A stretch of DNA of 64,000 nucleotides from Phoenix dactylifera (taxonomy: Eukaryota > Streptophyta > Magnoliopsida > Arecales > Arecaceae). Each line of letters opens with the position of its first letter. Position 1 is the stretch's first letter. Shown piece by piece: positions 49,779-58,059 of the stretch. The position numbers were made by a program, and so were the translations under genes. The notes below the pieces were generated by a model. That model saw nothing but the letters and a program-made list of their open reading frames with translations. It was not told where the DNA came from and ran no database searches. The stretch lies in contig NC_052409.1 in the NCBI RefSeq assembly GCF_009389715.1, positions 4,825,775 to 4,889,774 of the forward strand, given 5' to 3'.

Positions 49779-50673
49779 TATTATATTATTTAATGAGTCA
49801 TGAGTCAATGGGTCGATTCATGGTTGATCAACGATTGAACCACTATCTGGTGACCCGAACAGGAAAACGAATGAGTCTTCGGACTAACCATTGACCTATA
49901 TTAAACTGCTTCATCGTAATCCATAAGAGAAAAAGTTGGGCAACTCCACAAAAGCCATAACCATGACCATAAGTTACAAGCATTGAGGAAAACAGCCTGC
50001 ATGGGGTAGAATGCGATCTCTAAAAGGGCTACATACCAAACCCTCATGTGAAACTATGCTTATTTCATGTATAACATATATAACAACATATTTATTATTA
50101 CTGTTGATATATCTTGGATTCTATCTCTGCTGATAAGACGAACTAATTAATGAAAATTTGCCACCTAGCCGTATGCTGACCATTCAAAGCTTGCCATATA
50201 GCTGATCTAAAAAATATGTAGACAGTCATTTAAAATATAAACTCTCCCCACAGCCGACAACAACTCGGCCGTTATTTTCCTAACAAGCGTGATACTTGAG
50301 CAAATCTTGCAATCAAGAAATGCGAACGAGATTTTTGAGCAAGATACGTGGTTTGTTGCCATATCAACCAGTGTATAATTCCAATCTGCTCGATGATGGT
50401 CTTCGGCCCTCAACTATATATGGCAAGTAAATTCTTACCGTCTCTTTGTCCTTCTCAAACTTCCTCCTATTCCTTGAGAGTTGCGTCTTACTTAGGTATT
50501 TAAGAGTATTCCACTGAATATGCTCCCATGGATGGATTTTTTTTTTTTTAGTTGTTTCAAGTTGGAGCGTAGTTCGAAGCCCATTTCCAATATTGGCTCA
50601 CGGGTGCTCGATATTGTAATTACCATCGATCGAGCATAGTGGAAATATTATAATTACAAAGGCGCACAGTGAT

Positions 50674-50688
50674 CCATCTAATTTTTTT
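50674..50688. repeat. Target-site duplication of the LINE, left copy
   Basis: CCATCTAATTTTTTT is identical to 57056-57070. The T portion merges with the LINE poly-A tail, so the true length is between 8 and 15 bp. Confidence 0.85.
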
Positions 50689-50717
50689 TTTTTTTTTTTT
50701 TTGGTTAAAACGGCAAT

Positions 50718-53700
50718 TCATATAACTCTAACGTGAGTACATCCTGCCAAATCAGAAGAAAGTAAAAGATACAAATGTGGCGGTAGCTCCACTATGGATG
50801 TCCAGTGGAGCTCCCCGGAATGACGTGCGACATGGGAGGCGACCCAGTCAGCAGCCCTGTTCGCCTCCCGGAAAATGTGCATAGCCTGAAACTCGTCCAT
50901 CTCCATCGCCAATCTGCGAGTCTCCCGAATAAGCGGATGTCCATCTCCATACCTATCAGCACCCCGGATCCAATCTATGACAATGGAAGAGTCCCCCTCA
51001 AGGTACACTCGGCCAGCCCCGAGCACCCGTCTAGCATAGGAAATGCCCGCCCAAGCTGCCCACAGCTCTGCCCCAACAACCGTGAGCCCCGTCGTGCCCC
51101 TGCCTCCTGCTGCCACCAACCTCCCAAAATGGTCCCGGATAACAAATCCAGCCCCTCCCGACCTCCTGTCCGTCGCAACACTATCATCAAAATTCACTTT
51201 AAGATAACCAAGGGGTGGGGGTACCCAAGCCACAATGGCAAACCTGGGCGCTAAAACAGCACTGCGGGTACCCCAGATGTCCCTAGTCATCCCAAGTGAA
51301 TGCTCGCCAGAACAAGAGAAAACCTCCCCAGCCTGAAGCACAGCTCTCTCTACCACCATCCTCGCCGAGAGCCTCCTACCCTCGAACAAACGAGCATTCC
51401 GGTCCAACCAAATATGGTAGGCCAGGTATGCCCTAATGATGCCCTCCTCCACCAGCCTAGGGCTCCGAACCGTGGCCCGCAATAACTGAATGAAATCCTG
51501 TGTCGTCCCAACGGAGTGGGGAATAGGCACAGTAGACGACCTCCAAATCTCTCTAGCCCTAGGACACTGCAGAAGCACATGCAGAATGGTCTCCTCGGTA
51601 TTCGGGCACACCTCACACACCTGAGGGACCCTCATGCCCCGCCTGACTAGCACACTCCTGGTAGGAAGGCAGCCCCAAGCCACCTTCCAGATGAAGAGCG
51701 CCACCCGTGGATGAATCTGCATCCTCCAAATCCAGCCTCCCTCCATCCGTCTAGCCGACACCCTACTAAAAAGGGCATATAGATCTCTCGCTCGCACCTG
51801 TGATCGGCCCGACGGCACCCATACCAACCTGTCAGACTCCCCCTGGAACGGCACCGGAAGACCTAAAATCATCTCAGCCAGCTGCGCCCCAAACACCTCA
51901 CGCACCAGCCCCTCCCTCCATCTGCCCTCACCTGGATCCAACAAGTCACTGACCCTCCGGCCCACAAGTCTCACCGAGTCCACCAAGGTCGGCATACGGC
52001 TGATCGGCACATCGGTCAACCAACAATCCTCCAAGACATCGATGGAACGACCGTCACCAATAGCCCATCTAATCTCCGCTAGAACCCTCCCTGCTCTGGC
52101 ACACATCTCCCGCCACACCAGAGAATGGCGACGACCAGCTCTCACACCAGCAACCAAACCCCCATACTTGGCCCTCATCAGAGAGGACCACATACTGTCC
52201 GGCTCCATGACATACCTAGCGGCATGACGAGCCACTAAAGCCTCCCTCCGTACCAATAGTGACTGCATCCCCAAGCCTCCGTATCTAGTAGGCTGGCATA
52301 CCACCTCCCAAGCCAACAAGTGAATACCACCCCTACCGCCTTGCCTCCCCCAGATGAAATTCCTGACTAGCTGCTCAATAGACCTCAAGACTGACACTGG
52401 AATAAAAGCATGGGAAAGCAAATAAATAGGAATCGAAGAGAGTACCGACCGAGCCAAAGTGACCCTCCCCATCATGGACAGTGAGTGCATCTGCCAGCCC
52501 TCCATCCTCTGCCTGATCGTAGCCTCCAGGAAAGAACAATCACTCCCGCGCAATCGCCGGCCTGAGAGCGGGACCCCCAAGTACCTCATCACACCACCCT
52601 GCTCACCCACCCCCAATATCTCGCTGATAGAGTGTCTCACCTCCTGCCTGGTAGACGGGCTAAAACAAACTCCGGATTTTGAAAAATTAACCCGTTGACC
52701 AGACATGGCACAGTAGTCCTGTAAGAACCTACCCAAAGCCTGAGCATCCCGGCGTGTCGCACGAGCCAGCAACAGACAATCATCCGCAAAAAGTAAGTGG
52801 GAGATCGAAGGACCCTCCACTGCAGGCCTGTATGCCCCCAGCTCCTGAGTAAACACCGCCTGATGCAGCGCTCTGGATAGTGCATCCGTGCAGACAATGA
52901 ACAATAAAGGAGATAAGGGACATCCCTGTCGTAGCCCTCCCACAGACACAAAATAACGTGAAGGCGTACCGTTCACCAGAATGGCAAAGGATGGAGACCT
53001 AACACAACCCATGATCCACCGAATCCACAGCTCAGGAAAACCAAACCCCTGCAGCGACTGATGAACAAACTCCCATCGCATCCTGTCGTAGGCCCGCTCC
53101 ATATCAAGCTTGACTCCCATCAAGCTTCTCCTCATCGGGGCCCTCTCCAAGTCGAACATGAACTCCTGAGCAATCATAATATTGTCGGATATGCTCCGAC
53201 CTCCTATAAAAGCTCCCTGCTCCGGACTAATCAGCCTCGGTAGAATGCCCCGCATCCTAGTGGCGAGGATCTTCGCCGTAGCCTTGTACAAAGTGGTGCA
53301 CAGGCTAATCGGTCGAAAGTGCCCCGGCTCCGAAGCATCCCGCCGCTTCGGAATAAGGGTAATAAAAGTCCGCTGCCAGTCCGCTGACATCGCTGCTGTA
53401 GTGAAGAACTGCTGTATGGCCGCCGTCACATCCTGCCCCACTATCAGCCAGTACCTCCGAAAGAACAATAGTGGAAATCCATCCGGCCCTGGCGCCTTAT
53501 CCCCGTCAAGGGACCAGATCGCCTCCCGGATCTCCTCCACCGAAACCGGCCTGATCAAAGCTACAGTCTCCTCCTCCGACACCCTCGTCGCCGGCATCAC
53601 CATCTCCCCCCGGCCCCCCTCACCTGACTGCTCTGTCCACCTCGCTCTGAAAAAGCACTCCACAGTCCTCCGGATCATAGCCGGGTCATCTGTCATCTGG

Positions 53701-54860
53701 CCATCCTCACTCCTGATTGATCTAATCCTGTTCTGATTTCTCCTGATCAACGTAGCCTGATGAAAAAATTTTGTGTTCCGATCCCCCTCTAAAATCCACT
53801 GTACCCTGGACTTCTGTCTCCATAGTGTCTCCTGCTGTCGAAGAAGAGAATCATGTAAAGCCAAGTGAGATCTCAGATCCCCCACCTCCTCCTCTGATAG
53901 CCCCCCCCTCTGTGCCTCCCGGGTCTGTAGAAGGGAAATGGCCTCCTCCTCCTCCTCAGTCCTCCTGAAGATGTTCCCCACTTCTTCCCGATTCCACCTT
54001 TTCAGCCTCCTCCTGGTCAACTCTAGCCTACGGGACACCCGGTACATGGCATCACCCCTAACCGGGGATCTCCACGCCTCCCTCACCATCTCCCAAGACC
54101 TAGGGTAGCTGAGCCAAATCTTTTCAAACCTGAAAGGGGAACAAACAGGGATGTGTGCCTCGGTACTCACCAACAATGGACAATGGTCCGAAGCTATCCT
54201 CGGCAAATGTCTGACATGATAATCTGGAAAGCACTGAATCCACCCAGCTGTGGCACAAGCTCTGTCTAATCTCTCCCAAACACGGGCCCGCCCCTGCTGA
54301 TTATTGCACCATGTGAACCTTGGTCCCGAGAAGCCCAAGTCAATTAGACCATTGGTTGAGATAAAGTCCTGAAATTCTTTGATCTTCCTATGGAGGGAAA
54401 ATGGATTCCCCCCCATCTTCTCCTGAGAGTCCACAATGCAGTTGAAGTCACCAGCTATCAACATAGGATGACCATGACTAATCAACTGAGATGCCTCTTC
54501 CCACAGGGCCCTCCTAACTCTATAGTCAGTGCTGGCATAGACAGCTGAAAGAACCCAAGGTCTCCTATCACCCTCCGAAATCACCATGATCACCTCTTGA
54601 TTGCTAACATTGAAACAATCCAAAGTACAACACCCCAAACCCCACACTACTATTATACCACCCGACAAACCTTGAGAGTCCACAGCATAGAACCCCCACG
54701 ATCTCGGAATCGCCCTTCTAGCCTTCTGTACACTACCACCACAAAGCCGGGTCTCAAGAAGAATGCAAACATCCGGATTGTGTTGTTGCACCAACCTGCG
54801 AAACGCCGGGGCAAATGATGGTTTCCCCGCGCCTCGACAATTCCACAACAAGATCTTCAT
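50718..54860 (-). CDS. LINE ORF2: endonuclease-reverse transcriptase-RNase H
   Basis: Intact 1380 aa. An N-terminal APE-like endonuclease (about 1-235) shows ILLWNCRGAG (Asn7), LLETRL (Glu36), IAGDFNC (Asp138, Asn140) and SDHCPL (Asp225-His226). The reverse transcriptase (about 455-760) shows DKAPGPDGFP, FRPISLCTTLYK, GVKLDMERAYDRM, GLRQGCPLSPLLF and the catalytic FADD at 691-694. A zinc-binding zf-RVT segment (PTRSVLVRRG, CEVC, HVLLQC) follows. The C-terminal RNase H (about 1219-1340) keeps Asp1225, Glu1265, Asp1290 and Asp1338. Its start overlaps the ORF1 stop as ATGA. The protein nicks target DNA and copies the element's RNA at the nick. The RNase H matches the plant LINE subgroup that carries this domain. 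Confidence 0.97.
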   Translation of the reverse strand: MKILLWNCRGAGKPSFAPAFRRLVQQHNPDVCILLETRLCGGSVQKARRAIPRSWGFYAVDSQGLSGGIIVVWGLGCCTLDCFNVSNQEVIMVISEGDRRPWVLSAVYASTDYRVRRALWEEASQLISHGHPMLIAGDFNCIVDSQEKMGGNPFSLHRKIKEFQDFISTNGLIDLGFSGPRFTWCNNQQGRARVWERLDRACATAGWIQCFPDYHVRHLPRIASDHCPLLVSTEAHIPVCSPFRFEKIWLSYPRSWEMVREAWRSPVRGDAMYRVSRRLELTRRRLKRWNREEVGNIFRRTEEEEEAISLLQTREAQRGGLSEEEVGDLRSHLALHDSLLRQQETLWRQKSRVQWILEGDRNTKFFHQATLIRRNQNRIRSIRSEDGQMTDDPAMIRRTVECFFRARWTEQSGEGGRGEMVMPATRVSEEETVALIRPVSVEEIREAIWSLDGDKAPGPDGFPLLFFRRYWLIVGQDVTAAIQQFFTTAAMSADWQRTFITLIPKRRDASEPGHFRPISLCTTLYKATAKILATRMRGILPRLISPEQGAFIGGRSISDNIMIAQEFMFDLERAPMRRSLMGVKLDMERAYDRMRWEFVHQSLQGFGFPELWIRWIMGCVRSPSFAILVNGTPSRYFVSVGGLRQGCPLSPLLFIVCTDALSRALHQAVFTQELGAYRPAVEGPSISHLLFADDCLLLARATRRDAQALGRFLQDYCAMSGQRVNFSKSGVCFSPSTRQEVRHSISEILGVGEQGGVMRYLGVPLSGRRLRGSDCSFLEATIRQRMEGWQMHSLSMMGRVTLARSVLSSIPIYLLSHAFIPVSVLRSIEQLVRNFIWGRQGGRGGIHLLAWEVVCQPTRYGGLGMQSLLVRREALVARHAARYVMEPDSMWSSLMRAKYGGLVAGVRAGRRHSLVWREMCARAGRVLAEIRWAIGDGRSIDVLEDCWLTDVPISRMPTLVDSVRLVGRRVSDLLDPGEGRWREGLVREVFGAQLAEMILGLPVPFQGESDRLVWVPSGRSQVRARDLYALFSRVSARRMEGGWIWRMQIHPRVALFIWKVAWGCLPTRSVLVRRGMRVPQVCEVCPNTEETILHVLLQCPRAREIWRSSTVPIPHSVGTTQDFIQLLRATVRSPRLVEEGIIRAYLAYHIWLDRNARLFEGRRLSARMVVERAVLQAGEVFSCSGEHSLGMTRDIWGTRSAVLAPRFAIVAWVPPPLGYLKVNFDDSVATDRRSGGAGFVIRDHFGRLVAAGGRGTTGLTVVGAELWAAWAGISYARRVLGAGRVYLEGDSSIVIDWIRGADRYGDGHPLIRETRRLAMEMDEFQAMHIFREANRAADWVASHVARHSGELHWTSIVELPPHLYLLLSSDLAGCTHVRVI

Positions 54861-56974
54861 AAATCACCCTTCAGTCCGGCACAGCCCGCACCTCCGGAGC
54901 TGTTCCTATCCCCTGCATCCACTTCCATGCATTCTGCACCTCCAAGAGAATTAGGACGCACCCCCTTTGCCGAGGCCATTAATTGATGCAAAACTTGGAG
55001 GTGCTGACCATCATTACTGATTTGTGCCGTGCCATGCTCAACCTGCATCCCTCCACAGCTGGAGAAACCCTCCCCAGTCCCATTAACAACATTCTTCCCT
55101 ATCACAGAGGTACAATCAACTTCACTGCTCCCCTGTGCCATTTGGCACGCCTGTAGCACCATCGACTCCCTGACATTCAGCGTCGCAGCCAACCCATCTC
55201 CCTGTTCATAAGCACCACCGATGCCGTCCTCACCACTAGCCTGCCCCGCCTGTGTCCCTCCCGGTTGTAACTCCGACGACTGCACACAACCTTGCTCCGG
55301 CAGGCCCACCCCCACCGAGAGCGACCGGAGCAAACGGCATCCCGAGGTCACGGTTAGCTCACACCGCTGATCGGCTTCAGCCCCCGTGGGATGCTCCTTC
55401 ACCGTAGGAGGACGGCCTCGCACCGGTGCTAAAGGCGGAGGTGAGCTCCAGCTCCTCCAACGAAAACCAGCCGCCGGCCGCCGCGCCTTCGCCCGAGCTA
55501 GCTCCTTCCCCCCAGCTGGAGACGGAGAAACCCCCACGGCACGGTCCGCAACTGGATCAAACCTGGGCGGGCTCCTGAACCGTTTCAGCGGACTCGAACC
55601 CGGTCCGCTCGGTCGAAGGCCCCCACTGGATTTGGGCCGCAGCTCTATCCGGCCCAGACTCGGCATCGCCCGGTCCAGACCCTGAGTCACCTCGGCTCCC
55701 GACTCGGCGTCCGTCCCGAGTTTACTCGATTCACCCACCTGCAGACACGCTCCCACCTCCGATACATCCTTCTCCGGCGTCCTTCGGCGAGCCACCTTGG
55801 TCGGCTTCTGCCACCCTTCCAGATCAATCGGAGAGAGTGTAGATGCCGACCCTTCCTCCGTCCTGCTCGGACCATGGCTGGGCGACGATGGCATCTTCCC
55901 CTTCCTAGCTCCAGGACCCGATTTCTCCTTCTTCCTGGACGCCGACGGGGTCTGCCCTATCCGGTTGGTCACAAGCCAAGGGCCAAATGCACCTTCATCC
56001 CGGGGCCGGTCTCCCCCTCTCACAGCTTGCCTGGGGTCCTCCGTCGCAGCATCCCCCGTGCTTGCCTTTTCAGAGCCCGTTTCAGCCTCCGCCGGCTTCA
56101 TATCCTCCGCCACCGAAGATCCGAATTCACAAAACGCCGACCCATGACCGACCCGCCCGCACTTAGAGCACGGGGCTGGCAGGTTTTCATAGACGAAACC
56201 CTGCCAGAACTTCGAGGCTCCTCCCGCCGATCTCCCCAACACCCAAGTCCCCGGCATGAGGGGCGCGGAGACACTCAGTTCGACCTTCACCCTCGCGAAT
56301 CCATACCTCCGTCGTTCCTCCGTGAAGCCGTCCAACCCCAGAGGATTGCCAGCCCTCGCCGCCACCTTAAAGATGGTTTCCTTCTTCCAGAAGTCCAGCG
56401 GTAGGCCGGGGAGACGGAGCCACACGACCACCCGCCCTACACCGCCAGCCCCCATGGAGAAATTCGGACGCCACCGCTCCATCGCGAGGAGCTGTCCCGC
56501 GACTGTCCATGGACCCGACCTCATTGCCGCCTCCCGGTCCTCTTCGTTGGCAAATCTTATAGCCACGACGCCGTCCGCCAGAGGGAAGGACTCGACATCA
56601 TAGTTCAGCTTCCCGACTCGCCGGATTTCCTTCGCCACCCAATCCGCCGGAACGGTCCTCCCCAAACTCCTCACAAGGACTGTAGAGCTTCTCCACTCCG
56701 ACCGAACCTCTTCCAGTTCCTCCTCCGCTATATCGACCACCTCCGTATACCTCTTCTGCAACTCTTCCAGGTCACGGCCGGAAGTCCGATGGCTGATCCA
56801 CGCCGGCTGCCTCGGCGCGCCTCTCGCCACCTCCGCCCATGAAGGCCGCCTCGCCGCGTTCCTGGGGAGAGTTCTGTTCTGCTCCCCAACCTCCTCCGCC
56901 TCCGCCGGCGCCGGCACTCCTCCCCCAGCCTCGGCCATTCCACCCAACCAGCACTGTTTGACAAAATGCCCCAA
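54857..56974 (-). CDS. LINE ORF1: gag-like nucleic-acid-binding protein (DUF4283, CCHC)
   Basis: Intact 705 aa. A DUF4283-like domain lies at about 90-265 (SSTVLVRSLGRTVPADWVAK, WLRLPGLPLDFWKKETIFKV, RYGFARVKVELSV). It is followed by one zinc knuckle, CSKCGRVGHGSAFC (269-282). The remainder is a long Pro/Ser/Gly-rich, probably disordered tail. This layout is usual for plant LINE ORF1, which packages the element RNA. The first ATG at 56974 is used here. Met13, reading MAEAGGG, is an alternative start. The stop TGA at 54857-54859 overlaps the ORF2 start. Confidence 0.93.
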   Translation of the reverse strand: MGHFVKQCWLGGMAEAGGGVPAPAEAEEVGEQNRTLPRNAARRPSWAEVARGAPRQPAWISHRTSGRDLEELQKRYTEVVDIAEEELEEVRSEWRSSTVLVRSLGRTVPADWVAKEIRRVGKLNYDVESFPLADGVVAIRFANEEDREAAMRSGPWTVAGQLLAMERWRPNFSMGAGGVGRVVVWLRLPGLPLDFWKKETIFKVAARAGNPLGLDGFTEERRRYGFARVKVELSVSAPLMPGTWVLGRSAGGASKFWQGFVYENLPAPCSKCGRVGHGSAFCEFGSSVAEDMKPAEAETGSEKASTGDAATEDPRQAVRGGDRPRDEGAFGPWLVTNRIGQTPSASRKKEKSGPGARKGKMPSSPSHGPSRTEEGSASTLSPIDLEGWQKPTKVARRRTPEKDVSEVGACLQVGESSKLGTDAESGAEVTQGLDRAMPSLGRIELRPKSSGGLRPSGPGSSPLKRFRSPPRFDPVADRAVGVSPSPAGGKELARAKARRPAAGFRWRSWSSPPPLAPVRGRPPTVKEHPTGAEADQRCELTVTSGCRLLRSLSVGVGLPEQGCVQSSELQPGGTQAGQASGEDGIGGAYEQGDGLAATLNVRESMVLQACQMAQGSSEVDCTSVIGKNVVNGTGEGFSSCGGMQVEHGTAQISNDGQHLQVLHQLMASAKGVRPNSLGGAECMEVDAGDRNSSGGAGCAGLKGDL

Positions 56975-57055
56975 AGATCCTCCACCGAAACACGGATCTC
57001 AAAGCATCAGCCCGCCCATCCCCGCTCACCCCCGCTTCACACGCTGGAAAGCTTG

Positions 57056-57070
57056 CCATCTAATTTTTTT
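57056..57070. repeat. Target-site duplication of the LINE, right copy
   Basis: CCATCTAATTTTTTT, matching 50674-50688. It marks the 5' end of the LINE at 57055 on the minus strand. Confidence 0.88.
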
Positions 57071-58059
57071 GATTGGAATGCAGAGAAGTCAAGATCTCCG
57101 ACGATCTTCATCAACACGGTTCTCCGCTGCAGCAATTGTAACGATCGGAGCAGCCACCGTGGAAAACGATGACACGATCGGAGCAGCCACCGTGGAAAAC
57201 GATGAAGAGCATGAAAGCGTGACGGCCAACTCCCCCCCCCGGCCCGGCCCATCATTGCCCGGGACCGGCTTCTACTCCTCTTACGGCCTCTGTCATAACT
57301 CATTCGAACGCTCCTTTCCATCCCGTGGCAAGCGTGAGCTCCGACCCTAACAACCGTCCGATCAACCATCACATCACAGGGCCCACCACCATAAGTACCT
57401 TTTCATCAATTTCATGGTCCAGCAGGGAGAAGGCCACATGGCACGGCACCTTTGGACCAACAGTACACGCGTACACAATGTGGAGGTGTTACGTCACCGC
57501 TGGGCAATGCCTGGGCCCGGTGTCGTAATTATAATTATAATTATCCTTTCAATTATAACACAGAAAAGAACCCTCGGGGGAATTCCAGTTACTAGAGTTA
57601 TAACTTCCGTAACGTATTATAATTACACATTAAAGGCTGTAACAAGGGAGGGAGGAGGTGGTGGTGGGAGAATAAAACGCGTTTGACCGTGGAAAGCGCC
57701 GTCGGTCTCTCCTCTCGTCCACTTCAGCCCAACCCCCCTGTCTTCCCCCTCCGTAACTCCAGGGGGCAGAAGCAAAGCAAAATCCCATCCCATATCTTCT
57801 TCTGAAGCAGAGAAGAGGAAGGCAGGAGAAGAAAAAAGAAGAAGAAGGAGATAATCCATTCCGGTTTTCAATACATTCTCCTCTTCCTTTCCAGCAAATA
57901 TTTTAGCATCATCGTCTCTAGCATATCATCGAACATCTTGGTGTGGTTTGATTGTATGCCGCATAGATGAATGAATTTGATGATATGGATCGAATTTTTT
58001 GATAGTTGAGGTGGAGAGGACGAGGAGGAGGAGGAGGAGGAGGGGGAGGAGTTGGAAAG
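57071..58059. other. ARO upstream region
   Basis: About 1 kb between the LINE 5' end and the ARO ATG. It contains a 33-bp tandem duplication (57141-57205), an AATTATAATTATAATTAT patch near 57529-57562 and a purine-rich GAAGAAGAAG leader-like stretch near 57800-57860. No gene was recognised here. Confidence 0.6.
57141..57205 (+). repeat. Exact tandem duplication, 33-bp period
   Basis: The 32-base segment starting ACGATCGGAGCAGCCACCGT and ending GGAAAACGATGA occurs at 57141-57172 and 57174-57205 without mismatch. It lies 70 bp from the LINE insertion site. Confidence 0.95.

Larger units (their letters stand above)
44454..50673. other. Transposon-rich intergenic region
   Basis: 6.2 kb of AT-rich DNA without a recognised gene. 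It holds a tRNA-like/PBS-like sequence (45889-45942), a hAT-like MITE (46015-46372), an LTR-like segment (about 46420-46760) and a large inverted-repeat element (48781-49778). The short frames near 46919-47301 and 47554-47760 show no family features. Confidence 0.7.
50682..57055 (-). mobile_element. Full-length plant LINE (L1-type) retrotransposon
   Basis: About 6.37 kb on the minus strand, with two intact ORFs, a poly-A tail (T21 on the plus strand, 50682-50702) and flanking CCATCTAATTTTTTT duplications. The 5' untranslated part is short (56975-57055). The element is much richer in GC than its flanks. Both ORFs are free of stops and frameshifts, and all visible endonuclease, reverse transcriptase and RNase H residues are kept. 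A recent insertion is therefore likely. The AT-rich, A-tract target fits an L1-type endonuclease and target-primed reverse transcription. Confidence 0.96.
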
